From Bacilli bacterium (GTDB lineage Bacteria; Bacillota_I; Bacilli_A; RF39; UBA660), in assembly GCA_900753325.1 (NCBI GenBank), contig CAADYO010000017.1, forward strand, positions 28,980 through 92,979: a DNA stretch of 64,000 bases, in the 5' to 3' direction. This document shows, piece after piece, positions 25,509 through 34,789 of the stretch. The notes below the pieces were generated by a model that ran no database searches, was not told where the DNA came from, and worked only from the letters and a program-made list of their open reading frames with translations. The translations under genes were made by a program, and so were the position numbers. Each line of letters begins with the position of its first letter. Positions within the stretch are counted from its first letter, which is position 1.

Positions 25509-26915
25509 CTAAATAGTTTTATAAACAACAACATCACAATCAGAATAAATCTTCTTATAATGATCCATATCTTTTAAATAAAAAGCCAACCCACAATCCT
25601 TAGGAATAATAAAATAATCAAAATCATATTTCCTAAGTAATTTATCATAATTAGGTCCTAATGAAGAAATATTTAAATAATCTTCATAATTATATTCAGA
25701 GTATAAATCAGCTCTTCCATCCATAAATACTAAAATATCTTTGTATATTAAATAACCACCATAATCATAATAATTAAATAATCTTTCTGCTTTTTCTTTT
25801 TTTAAGACATTAATAGCTTTATCATCAAGTATTTTATAATTAACAGTACCAGACTTAAAAAATAAGAATAAAGAAACAAAAATTACTGATAAAGAAACTA
25901 AGACAAAACTAGTACCAGTATCTAATTTTCGCTTTGGAATATAATACCAAATACAGTAAGACATTGAAATATAAATAAAAGGCCAAAATCTTATACTTTT
26001 AAGTCCCAAATATAAAGTAAATAGAAATAAAATAAAATCTAAAAATCTAATTTTTTTCTTACTAAAAATTAAAATAATAAAAATTAAAAATACTAATAAA
26101 AAGTATGGATAATGACTCAAATTATTAAGATCACTACAATGCCATTCAACAATATTAGCAAGCATAACACTATTTCCCATGTTTTGATAAGGATATAGTA
26201 TCATCTTTACACCATGAGGATTTAAAAATAAAGGAAAGAATCCTAAAATAATACATAGAATATACTTTTTTATTTGTGTTTTTGTATACCTTTTAGCACT
26301 AATTTTAGAAGATTCAAAAGAAAATAATCCTGCAACTAGAAAAAGTACTGGTAACAAATAAACTAAATTACTACTTCCACCGTGAAAATTAACCCAACAA
26401 AGTGAAATTAAAGGAAAAAATAAATATTTCTTAGATTTTTCATTATTATAAATATCATAAAGTATTAATAAAGTAATTGAAAATAAACAAAAACTTATCA
26501 TATGTGGTCTTGCTTGTAAAAAGAAGAAAAGAATTGCAGATAAAGAAATCCATAACATACTAAATGGTATATTTTTTAAATACGACTCCCTATTAGTTAA
26601 AAATGGCATCAATTGTAACATCAAGAATGTTAAAAAGCAATAAATATAGACATGATATTTTGAAAAAATAGTTGACATACCATAAATTAAAACTTCAAAC
26701 AACCATTCATGTGAAAACCAATACTTTCCATTCATATACCAAGAAAAAACATCATGTGTTAATATTTTAGAATTTTTAACCATTACTTCTCCAGCCTTAA
26801 TATGCCAAAAATAATCTGAATCATAAACAAAGAAAACCAAAGAAAATAAGGAAAAACATAAAATAAGTACAAAATATAAAATAAATAATTTATTTTTCTT
26901 TAATTTATCCATCAT
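25509..26915 (-). CDS. Polytopic membrane protein, GT-C glycosyltransferase-like
   Basis: This 468-residue protein has about ten hydrophobic helices and a C-terminal soluble tail of ~120 residues. After the first helix comes DSDYFWHIKAGEVM, followed by FSWYMNGKYWFSHEWLFEVL. This resembles the D..W.H and HEWL loop of GT-C-like membrane proteins, where acidic residues in the first external loop are catalytic. A lipid-linked sugar donor is therefore plausible but unproven. It is the last gene in a row of five membrane genes between divIB and ftsA, and differs from the four paralogues before it. Confidence 0.65.
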   Translation of the reverse strand: MMDKLKKNKLFILYFVLILCFSLFSLVFFVYDSDYFWHIKAGEVMVKNSKILTHDVFSWYMNGKYWFSHEWLFEVLIYGMSTIFSKYHVYIYCFLTFLMLQLMPFLTNRESYLKNIPFSMLWISLSAILFFFLQARPHMISFCLFSITLLILYDIYNNEKSKKYLFFPLISLCWVNFHGGSSNLVYLLPVLFLVAGLFSFESSKISAKRYTKTQIKKYILCIILGFFPLFLNPHGVKMILYPYQNMGNSVMLANIVEWHCSDLNNLSHYPYFLLVFLIFIILIFSKKKIRFLDFILFLFTLYLGLKSIRFWPFIYISMSYCIWYYIPKRKLDTGTSFVLVSLSVIFVSLFLFFKSGTVNYKILDDKAINVLKKEKAERLFNYYDYGGYLIYKDILVFMDGRADLYSEYNYEDYLNISSLGPNYDKLLRKYDFDYFIIPKDCGLAFYLKDMDHYKKIYSDCDVVVYKTI

Positions 26916-26925
26916 ATAAACTCCT

Positions 26926-28254
26926 CTACTCTAATATATATACATCATAAAATAATACATTATCTACTTTCTTACCATTCTTCATTACATAATGAATAAG
27001 ATCAAGATTTGTCTGTGTCTCCATTTTTAATTTAGCTGGATTAATAAAAATAAGTGTATCATTCTTTTTCTTTTTCAATGCATCAAGCATTTTCTTATTA
27101 CCATTATATCCCCAATTACCTTTATTAATTAAATCTAAATAACCAACTTTTTTATCATTAAGTGTCTTAAAATAATATCCAGTCTCATCAAGAAAAACAA
27201 AATCATACTGAGAATGTTTTTGTAAAAATGTATTAACTTTTTTAGAAATCATATAAGTATCATAATCGAGTAAATGATATTGATAATTATTAAGATCATT
27301 GGGAAAAATTATTTTTTTATTATAAAAAACCCTAAAAAAAGTCAATATTGGCATAATCACAACAAAAAATAAGGTAATAAGAGTATACGACAAATTTACT
27401 CTATCAGGTAAATAATATAAACATAAGAATAAAAATACTAATAAAGCAATATAAAAGTGATAATAATCAAATAAAGGTACTGCAACAACATAAAATGCAA
27501 GTGCATAATAATTATATATATCTTTAGGATGCTTTTTTATAAAATAAATTGTTCCACAAAATATAAGAATAGTAAATAATGTACATATAGAAAAAAAACC
27601 ATTACTACCAGCAAAATCAAAAAGTCCAAACACACATAAATCTAAAAATGCCATAAACGACTTTGTAACCAGTAAATATACAGCAAATATCACCAGTACT
27701 AAAAAACATCCAAGAGCTCTTTTTAACATCTTCTTTTTATCTTTATAATAATAAAATATTCCAGGTATCAAAACTGCCACACCAATACTCTGTTTAGTTA
27801 AAATTAAAAGTCCCAACATTATTCCAATTATAAAATCTTTATCTTTACTCTTTTCTAAATAAAAAATAATCATTAATAAAACAAAAGCAAATATATTATA
27901 AGTTGGAATAATAATAGGCATAGGAGCAAAAAGAAAGACAAACATCAGCAACCCTTTTTTGCCTAGCAGTTTAAAAATAAAATAAATGCCTATAGTTAAA
28001 AACAAAGAATTAGCAATATAAAGGACCAACATATTATGACCAAAAATTAAAAAGAATAAAGCCACAAGTGCAGGATATAACGGAGTAATAACCATATTAA
28101 AATCAAGATATGGAATAAGTCCTAAAGAAATATCATATGCAAAGCCATAATTCCAAATCTCATCAAAAGTAATAGGTACCAAAAGTAAATTGAAAAATAA
28201 AATATACAAAAATACAAAAAGTAAAAACAAAAGCAATTTATACCTATTTTTCAT
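26926..28254 (-). CDS. GT-C-like polytopic membrane protein, paralogue A
   Basis: The 442-residue protein belongs to the tandem family of this locus. It has NYGFAYDISLGLIPYLDFN in the first external loop, FYLEKSKDKDFIIGIMLG, LTKQSIG, the block LDLCVFGLFDF and a C-terminal soluble domain with GNWGYNGNKKMLDAL. About ten to eleven helices are visible. The external-loop DFN with an acidic residue in the first loop is reminiscent of GT-C transferases of the mannosyltransferase/ArnT type. Substrate is unknown. SD AGGAG; ends 10 bases before the next gene. Confidence 0.65.
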   Translation of the reverse strand: MKNRYKLLLFLLFVFLYILFFNLLLVPITFDEIWNYGFAYDISLGLIPYLDFNMVITPLYPALVALFFLIFGHNMLVLYIANSLFLTIGIYFIFKLLGKKGLLMFVFLFAPMPIIIPTYNIFAFVLLMIIFYLEKSKDKDFIIGIMLGLLILTKQSIGVAVLIPGIFYYYKDKKKMLKRALGCFLVLVIFAVYLLVTKSFMAFLDLCVFGLFDFAGSNGFFSICTLFTILIFCGTIYFIKKHPKDIYNYYALAFYVVAVPLFDYYHFYIALLVFLFLCLYYLPDRVNLSYTLITLFFVVIMPILTFFRVFYNKKIIFPNDLNNYQYHLLDYDTYMISKKVNTFLQKHSQYDFVFLDETGYYFKTLNDKKVGYLDLINKGNWGYNGNKKMLDALKKKKNDTLIFINPAKLKMETQTNLDLIHYVMKNGKKVDNVLFYDVYILE

Positions 28255-28284
28255 AAAACACCTACTCCTAAATTTATTATATCA

Positions 28285-29652
28285 TCACTTTTTTAAATAA
28301 ACATCAAAACATTTCCAAGAATCTATTTTTTCGTAATTTTTTATTACATAATCAAACAATTCATAATTATACTGTTCTCTGTAATTTCTATTCACATTAA
28401 GTCTTGCATCTAAAACAATGTAATTTCTTTTGTCATCTCTTAAATTTTTTATAAGCCTATTAGTTCCATCATAACCATGATTACCTCTTAAAGGAACAGT
28501 AAAATAATCAATACCATAATCATTACTAATATTGTAATATGGATTTATAAAATTAAGAATAATACAATTATCATCTTCACAATATTTATCAAGAAATTTA
28601 AAAACTGGTGAAAAATTACTATCCTCAAAATTAGGAAGTATAAGAGTATCATAATATTTCATATAATTCCGTGAAACAAACTTATAATTTAAAGACATAA
28701 ATGTATAAAGGCAAAGAATTAAAATATCAAGAATTAGTCCTAACTTAAATAAATATTTTGCACAAAAATCATCATAGAAACTAAAAATCATTAAAACGAA
28801 AAAGAAAAAGTATAATGAAAAATGATATAAGTCGAATAATGGATAAGCAAAAAAGAAAGTACATAATAAATAATAATTATACTTTAAATTCTTATGTCTG
28901 ATAATAAATAAAATCATAAAAATAAATAACAAAATACTAATATAAAAACAAACTCCAAATAAATGACCATTTTTAGATTTAAAATCAAATAATCCCAAAA
29001 AGCATAAATTAAAGAAATCCCATAAACTATCAGAAAGAACTAAATATACTAAAAATATAATGCAAGGTATAAAAAGGCCCACAAATCTTTTTAATAACTT
29101 CTTCTTATCATGAAAACAAATAATGACTAAAGGAATTACTAATAAACAACCAATGGTATGTTTACTAAGAATTGCAAGGCCAATAATAAAACCTATTAAA
29201 TAATCTTTATCAGGATGTGCTTTTTCCAAATAATACAAAATAACAATAAAAAATAAAGTCATATAATTATAAGTCATATAAAATACAGCCGAAAACAATG
29301 GTAAAGGTAATAAAAAGATAGTTAAAAATAAAGGCCATTTTTTAGGTATAATTTTTTCTAAAAAATAAATAGTCAATGTAACTAATAAAGTCTGTTCTAA
29401 AACGAACGTAATAAAACTATCATAAAAACATAAACCTAAAGCGACAAAAAATGCATATAAGGGAGTTGTAATAGTATTAAAGTCTTTATAAATGACCTCC
29501 CCATTTCTAATCGCATGTCCAAAGGCAAAAGAGTTAGTAGAATCACTGAGCTTTAAATAAAAAAATAAAAATTGATAACATAGAAAAACTAAAATATAAA
29601 TAATGATATATTTTAATATCTTTTTCCAATTATTTTTTAAATATTTCTTCAT
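28285..29652 (-). CDS. GT-C-like polytopic membrane protein, paralogue B
   Basis: This 455-residue paralogue carries FAFGHAIRNGEVIYKDFN, YYLEKAHPDKDYLIGFIIG, LSKHTIG, FNLCFLGLFDFKSKNG and GNHGYDGTNRLIKNL in the same order as its neighbours. It has about ten helices. The conserved helix-loop pattern, with the C-terminal soluble domain kept, shows that the copies arose by duplication rather than by chance. In the family PYxDFN at the first loop, B has IYKDFN. It is transcribed with A and C. SD GGAGTAAGTAGTA-type spacing precedes the ATG. Confidence 0.65.
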   Translation of the reverse strand: MKKYLKNNWKKILKYIIIYILVFLCYQFLFFYLKLSDSTNSFAFGHAIRNGEVIYKDFNTITTPLYAFFVALGLCFYDSFITFVLEQTLLVTLTIYFLEKIIPKKWPLFLTIFLLPLPLFSAVFYMTYNYMTLFFIVILYYLEKAHPDKDYLIGFIIGLAILSKHTIGCLLVIPLVIICFHDKKKLLKRFVGLFIPCIIFLVYLVLSDSLWDFFNLCFLGLFDFKSKNGHLFGVCFYISILLFIFMILFIIRHKNLKYNYYLLCTFFFAYPLFDLYHFSLYFFFFVLMIFSFYDDFCAKYLFKLGLILDILILCLYTFMSLNYKFVSRNYMKYYDTLILPNFEDSNFSPVFKFLDKYCEDDNCIILNFINPYYNISNDYGIDYFTVPLRGNHGYDGTNRLIKNLRDDKRNYIVLDARLNVNRNYREQYNYELFDYVIKNYEKIDSWKCFDVYLKK

Positions 29653-29658
29653 TACTAC

Positions 29659-31020
29659 TTACTCCTCCACTCCTATATAATAAATTAAATAGTTATTAAT
29701 TTTTTTAACTAATTTTCCCTTTTTTACTATTAAGTCCATTCCCTCTTTAATATATTGTTGTGCTTTATTTGAATCATTTTTAAGGCTTTCATCTACAACA
29801 ACAAACACATCACTCAAATTATCAAGCTTACTAATTATTTTTTTAGTACCATTATATCCATAATTACCATAATTAGGTAAATCAAAATAAGTAATAAAAG
29901 AATCATTTTTAATCTTATAAAAATAGTTTTCTGATCCTCTTAAAAAATATATAACATTCTTATTTTCTTTTTCAAGATATCTATCAAGTTTTTCTACGCT
30001 TTCAATATACCTAGTCGGAAAAATAGAAAGTTCCAAGTTATGATAATTAACAATTTTTGCATTCTTAAAATAACAAAATTCTGAAAACATCCAAGTAAAA
30101 CTAATTACAAGAATAAAAATAATGGAATGTTTAGAAACATCTTTTGAAAAATTAAAGTCCTCAAGTAATATTAAAAAAAATAAAGCAAAAAACAAAGATA
30201 CATGATAATGTTCAATCAAAGGATAAACACAACTACTAAATAATAATAGATAGTAATTAGTAATATCTTTTGGTCTTTTAATAATTCTAAAAACTAAAAC
30301 TATAAGAGCTAAAATAAAACATATTAAACAATACTTATCATAATAAAAATTACTATGTCCAAAATCAAATAGTCCTAAAAAACATAAATCAAAACAATTT
30401 TGTAGACTATGTGAAAAAAGTAAATATAAAAAACAAATTAAAACTGGAATTAAAAAACCAGCAACTCTTTTTAAAACTTTTTTATAATCACTAAATAAAT
30501 AATAAATAGAAGCAAGGCACAATAAACCTCCAACAGTCTGTTTTGTAAGAAAAAGACATCCTAATAAAATACCAATTAAATAATCAGATTTATTATTTTT
30601 TTCTAAATAAATAATAATTACCGTAAAAAAAAGTAACAAAAAGTTATATCCTGGAAACAATACTGACGCCATAGTCGTCGGAAATGGTAATGATAATATC
30701 ACAAAATAAATCCAAGCTTTATTCTTTAAAATTTTAAATATAAAATATGAAAATAAAGTAAGAAGAAAAGCTTGCCCCAAGTAATAAAAAATAATTGACT
30801 TTGAAAGCATCAAAAATAACGAATATAAAACTGGAGCAAAAGGAAGTATTACCAAATTAAAATCAACATATGGAACTTCTCCCATTCTAATTGCATAACT
30901 AAAACCATAGTTAACATACAAGTCTCCTCTTAAAACTGTATAAAAAAAGGCAAGTGCAAAAAAACAATAAATAAAAATTAAACCATACTTAATTAAACTC
31001 TTATAATTAAATTTTTTCAT
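29659..31020 (-). CDS. GT-C-like polytopic membrane protein, paralogue C
   Basis: This 453-residue paralogue has NYGFSYAIRMGEVPYVDFN, YLEKNNKSDYLIGILLG, LTKQTVG, FDLCFLGLFDFGHSN and GNYGYNGTKKIISKL. It is the closest relative of the decayed copy directly upstream (both share EKNNK.DYLIG). The ATG at 31020 follows GGAGAATGTT; the ATG four codons earlier overlaps that SD and is rejected. It appears to be in one transcription unit with the division gene divIB upstream. Confidence 0.65.
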   Translation of the reverse strand: MKKFNYKSLIKYGLIFIYCFFALAFFYTVLRGDLYVNYGFSYAIRMGEVPYVDFNLVILPFAPVLYSLFLMLSKSIIFYYLGQAFLLTLFSYFIFKILKNKAWIYFVILSLPFPTTMASVLFPGYNFLLLFFTVIIIYLEKNNKSDYLIGILLGCLFLTKQTVGGLLCLASIYYLFSDYKKVLKRVAGFLIPVLICFLYLLFSHSLQNCFDLCFLGLFDFGHSNFYYDKYCLICFILALIVLVFRIIKRPKDITNYYLLLFSSCVYPLIEHYHVSLFFALFFLILLEDFNFSKDVSKHSIIFILVISFTWMFSEFCYFKNAKIVNYHNLELSIFPTRYIESVEKLDRYLEKENKNVIYFLRGSENYFYKIKNDSFITYFDLPNYGNYGYNGTKKIISKLDNLSDVFVVVDESLKNDSNKAQQYIKEGMDLIVKKGKLVKKINNYLIYYIGVEE

Positions 31021-31034
31021 AACATTCTCCATTA

Positions 31035-31932
31035 CTATTCGTATATTACATAATTATCCAATGTTTCAACTTGTTCATAATTATCCAAAACATACTTAAC
31101 TATTTCTCTATTAAATTGCTGTCTACGACTTTTTTCTTTATAAGCATCAACATTAACAATAAAAGTAGGATTTTTTTCACTTCTTATTCTATTAATAATT
31201 TTATTAGTTCCATAGTAAGATACAACAAAATTCAATGCTTTTAAATTCCCTCATCCGGAGTTTTTCAACAATTAAAAATAAAAATGCATAAGTAAACAAA
31301 GCAACATGCCAAAAATCAAATAAAGGAATAGCTATTGTACTAAAAGCCAAAATATAATAGTTGTTAATATTCTTTTTGTCTTTAATTATAAATACCAAAA
31401 TACAAATAATTTCAATTAAAAATATAATAAAATTAACATCAAAAATAGTACCATTTTGTTTAGTAAAATCAAACAATCCTAAAAAACATAAATCGATAAA
31501 CTGACTAAAACAGTTTGTTATAAGTAAATATATAACAAAAACAATATTTATAGATAAAAATATTCCAGCTCTTTTAAAAAATTTTCGATAGTCTTTATAT
31601 TTAAACAAATAATAAAAACTAGGCAAAGATAAAGCTAAACCTACAGTTTGTTTTGTAAGAAAAGCAATGCCAATAATAAAACCAATTAAATAATCATTTT
31701 TATTATTTTTTTCCAAATATTAAAAATGGTATTGCATAAAGAAAAGCACCAACTGGTATAACAATCATATTGAAATCACGATATGGAATTTCTCCCTTAC
31801 TAACTGCATAGCTAAAGCCATAATTATACATTCGGTCAGATAAAAAGCAGCTATAAAAAACTGTAGACACAAAAAGAAAAGTAAAAACATCAATACATAC
31901 TGTATTACTTTTCTATAATAAACTAACTTCAT
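31035..31932 (-). pseudogene. Decayed fourth copy of the tandem GT-C-like family
   Basis: Matches to paralogue C appear in order but in different frames with sections missing. A start ATG (31932) with AAGGAG and a short hydrophobic N-terminus run to about 31836. NYGFSYAVSKGEIPYRDFN continues in another frame to about 31717. A join near 31712 leads straight to EKNNKNDYLIGFIIG, with ~60-65 residues missing. The frame holds through LTKQTVG and IDLCFLGLFDF to about 31240, and then joins to YYGTNKIINRI, with ~100 residues missing. The C-terminus ends at 31035. The translation start of this relic may still sit close behind divIB. Confidence 0.85.
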
Positions 31933-31935
31933 ACT

Positions 31936-32625
31936 CTACTCCTTAATTTGGAAGTGATTACCAGAATCTAAATATAAAATACCTTTTCTACCCTCTAACT
32001 GTCCAAGTACCTCATTATAATAATTAATTTGCTTAAATTTTGTCAAAGTAAGATAAACCATATTACCATCATCCATATACAAAAGAAATCTATCTTTATC
32101 ATAATCATTAGGTGTATACTCAATATCAGAAATCTTACCTAATATTCCTTTATCTATTTTAGCCATTCCTTTAATAAATGATTGGTACTTATCATCAGGA
32201 ACATAATTTATAAGTCTAGGCACTCTAAATAAATCAACCTCAGAACTAGTAGCTACTGTCTTTTTATTTTCAAAAACAACCATATTAGTAGAATTATTAA
32301 TAAATAATGGATGATTAACATCTAAATCAATTTCTAATACATGATAAAATTTTCTTTTTATCTTAGCCTGAATAATATAAGGAGATTTTTCCACCTTTTT
32401 TCTCATACTTATTATATTAGTTAAATAAAAACTAGGATAATCTTTTATACCAGCAAGATCAATAACATAATCATCACTTAAATATTCTCCATTTTTTATA
32501 ATAATATTTAATATTCTTGCATTTAAAACCTCGTACACACCAAAAGATAGTCCCGCTATAACTAAAAGCACTATTAAAAATGGAATTATTTTTATTTTTT
32601 TCTTTTTAACTATCTTTTTTGCCAT
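31936..32625 (-). CDS. divIB: Cell division protein DivIB/FtsQ
   Basis: The 229-residue protein has a basic cytoplasmic start, one membrane helix (about 13-33) and a POTRA-type domain (ILNIIIKNGEYLSDDYVIDLAGI, followed by KSPYIIQAKIKRKF). The C-terminal FtsQ/DivIB beta domain ends in KGILYLDSGNHFQIKE. It stabilises the divisome at the septum. It follows murB by five bases in the order murG-murB-divIB, as in many Firmicutes. The pseudogene begins right after its stop. Confidence 0.92.
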   Translation of the reverse strand: MAKKIVKKKKIKIIPFLIVLLVIAGLSFGVYEVLNARILNIIIKNGEYLSDDYVIDLAGIKDYPSFYLTNIISMRKKVEKSPYIIQAKIKRKFYHVLEIDLDVNHPLFINNSTNMVVFENKKTVATSSEVDLFRVPRLINYVPDDKYQSFIKGMAKIDKGILGKISDIEYTPNDYDKDRFLLYMDDGNMVYLTLTKFKQINYYNEVLGQLEGRKGILYLDSGNHFQIKE

Positions 32626-32630
32626 TTATA

Positions 32631-33539
32631 TTACTCCCAATTTACAAATTCTTGCTCTACTTTTAAATCAACATCATATTTTTTTAAAACTTCATCATGT
32701 ACATAGTCAATTAATTCTTTTATGTCACTGCCAGTAGCATTATCATAATTTATAATAAAATTAGCATGTTTGCTACTAACCATAGCGCCACCTTTTCTAT
32801 AACCTTTAAGTCCTAAATCTTCAATCATTTTACCAGCAAAATTACCATCAGGATTACGAAAAACAGAACCAGCTGAAGGATATTCCAAAGGCTGAGACTC
32901 AATCCTTCTAGCTCTTCTTTCACGAATAACATCGTTTAGTAATTCCTTATCACCCTTTTTTAACTTAATAACAACTTCCAAACAAATATAGTCAGGATGT
33001 GCTTGTAAAAAAGAAGAACGATAGTGAAAATTCATCTCTTTATTTTCTAAAGTTATAATTTTATAATCAGGTGTTAATACCTTAACTTCTTGAACAACAT
33101 ATCCCATATCACTTTTATAAGCCCCAGCATTCATAAAAACAGCACCACCAACAGTACCAGGAATACCAGATGCAAACTCAAGGCCAGCCAAACCTTTCTT
33201 TGCCGTCAAAAGAGAAAGTTTTGGTAATAGATATCCTGCTCCAACTCTAACCTTATTTCCACCAAAAAATGAGATTTCATCAAACTCAGACAACTTAATA
33301 ATGATGCCTTCAAAATTCTTATCACTAAATAAAAGATTAGAACCATTTCCTAAAATCTTATATTTAACACCAGTATCATTAATAAGTTTTAATAACTCAA
33401 TTAACTTTTTAGTATTTTTGGGATAAACTATAGCCATAGCCTTTCCCCCAACCCTATAGGTAGTATAATCGCTAAGAGAAATATTTCTCTCTACTCTTCC
33501 TAAATCAGCCTTTTCAATTTTACTAACTATATTTGTCAT
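32631..33539 (-). CDS. murB: UDP-N-acetylenolpyruvoylglucosamine reductase
   Basis: MurB makes UDP-MurNAc using FAD and NADPH. The 302 residues include TTYRVGGKA, ILGNGSNLL (FAD loop), GIPGTVGGAVFMNAGAY, YRSSFLQ, the catalytic serine region YPSAGSVFRNP, GKMIEDLGLKGYRKGGAMVS and HANFIIN. The short second-domain arrangement fits type II MurB. It lies two bases from murG. Confidence 0.97.
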   Translation of the reverse strand: MTNIVSKIEKADLGRVERNISLSDYTTYRVGGKAMAIVYPKNTKKLIELLKLINDTGVKYKILGNGSNLLFSDKNFEGIIIKLSEFDEISFFGGNKVRVGAGYLLPKLSLLTAKKGLAGLEFASGIPGTVGGAVFMNAGAYKSDMGYVVQEVKVLTPDYKIITLENKEMNFHYRSSFLQAHPDYICLEVVIKLKKGDKELLNDVIRERRARRIESQPLEYPSAGSVFRNPDGNFAGKMIEDLGLKGYRKGGAMVSSKHANFIINYDNATGSDIKELIDYVHDEVLKKYDVDLKVEQEFVNWE

Positions 33540-33541
33540 AC

Positions 33542-34618
33542 TTATCCTACCAACTTTCTAATTTCATTATATATTCTTGTAGCAGAATCAGTAACACCAA
33601 TTTTTTTACTCTCTTCATGCATTTTTCTATATAAATCTTTGTTATTAAATAATGTATCAATTTCCTTAATTAAAGTTTCCTTTGAGAAATCTTCCTCAGA
33701 AATAATTTTGCAAGCAAAATTATCCTCCAATTCCTTAGCATTCATATATTGATGATTATGAGCAACGTAAGGAGAAGGCACTAGTATTGCTGGAAGTCCT
33801 ATCGCTGTAATTTCTGCTATAGTTGAAGCTCCAGCTCTTGATACAATCAAATCAGCATCCTTCATTAAACCAATCAAATTATCCATAAAAGGAACTATTT
33901 TAACATTACTATTAACTTTAATATCTTTATAATCATCATAATAATTTTTACCAGTAATAACTAACACCTGATAATTTTTATCATTAAACCCAGGTATCAA
34001 TTCTTTTATCTTTTTAGTCATTGTAATAGATCCCAATGAACCCATAACAATTATAACAAGTTTTTTATCTTTAACAAAACCTAATTTTTCTCTATTTACA
34101 ACCTTAGTATCAATAATTTCCTCACTTCTAGGGTTACCTGTATAAACAACTTTCTCCTTATTAAAATATTTAACACTACCAGGAAGAGAAACAAATATTT
34201 TATCTGCAAATCTAGCTAAGAATTTATTAGATAAACCAGGTATAGAATTTTGTTCATGAATAACGATTTTATAATTAAGCTTATGTGCCGCATATAAAAC
34301 AGGAGCTGTAATATAGCCTCCTACTCCAATTACAACATCTGGATTAAAGTTTTTTATAACTTTACTAGCTTTATTAACCGCTTTTTTATATAATCCAAGT
34401 ACTCTAAAATTGTCAAAGATATGTTTTCTATTTAAGCCAGCCATTTCAATACCAACATACTCTATTCCAAGTTTTGGTATAATATCCTTTTCCATTCTAT
34501 CAGTAGTACCAATATATAATATTTCACTATTAACATCCATCATTTTAATTTTATTAATAATAGCTATTGCTGGATATATATGTCCACCTGTTCCACCAGC
34601 AACTACAATCGCCTTCAT
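33542..34618 (-). CDS. murG: UDP-GlcNAc transferase MurG
   Basis: MurG adds GlcNAc to lipid I to form lipid II on the inner membrane face. The 358-residue GT-B protein has VVAGGTGGHIYPAIAI at the start, GVGGYITAPV, IHEQNSIPGLSNKFLA, VIVMGSLGSITM, and the donor-site SRAGASTIAEITAIGLPAILVPSP. It heads murG-murB-divIB from the promoter at 34685-34713. Confidence 0.98.
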   Translation of the reverse strand: MKAIVVAGGTGGHIYPAIAIINKIKMMDVNSEILYIGTTDRMEKDIIPKLGIEYVGIEMAGLNRKHIFDNFRVLGLYKKAVNKASKVIKNFNPDVVIGVGGYITAPVLYAAHKLNYKIVIHEQNSIPGLSNKFLARFADKIFVSLPGSVKYFNKEKVVYTGNPRSEEIIDTKVVNREKLGFVKDKKLVIIVMGSLGSITMTKKIKELIPGFNDKNYQVLVITGKNYYDDYKDIKVNSNVKIVPFMDNLIGLMKDADLIVSRAGASTIAEITAIGLPAILVPSPYVAHNHQYMNAKELEDNFACKIISEEDFSKETLIKEIDTLFNNKDLYRKMHEESKKIGVTDSATRIYNEIRKLVG

Positions 34619-34684
34619 AATCTCACCTTACCAATTTATTTAAAAGTTAAACATTTAACCTATCACTTAATTTTATTCAAAATA

Positions 34685-34713
34685 ATTATATCGCATACTA
34701 ACAAATAAGTAAA
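34685..34713 (-). promoter_or_regulatory. Promoter for murG-murB-divIB
   Basis: TTTACT, 17 bases and TATAAT read leftwards. A leader of about 60 bases separates it from the start codon. Confidence 0.55.
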
Positions 34714-34735
34714 TATAAATACCAGCATAACAAAA

Positions 34736-34764
34736 TTGAATTTTACTAAATTCTATGTTAAAAT
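34736..34764 (+). promoter_or_regulatory. Promoter for tmcAL-gmk
   Basis: TTGAAT, 17 bases and TAAAAT read rightwards, with the ATG 26 bases further on. Confidence 0.6.
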
Positions 34765-34789
34765 ATTCAACAAGAAACGAGGTAAAAAA

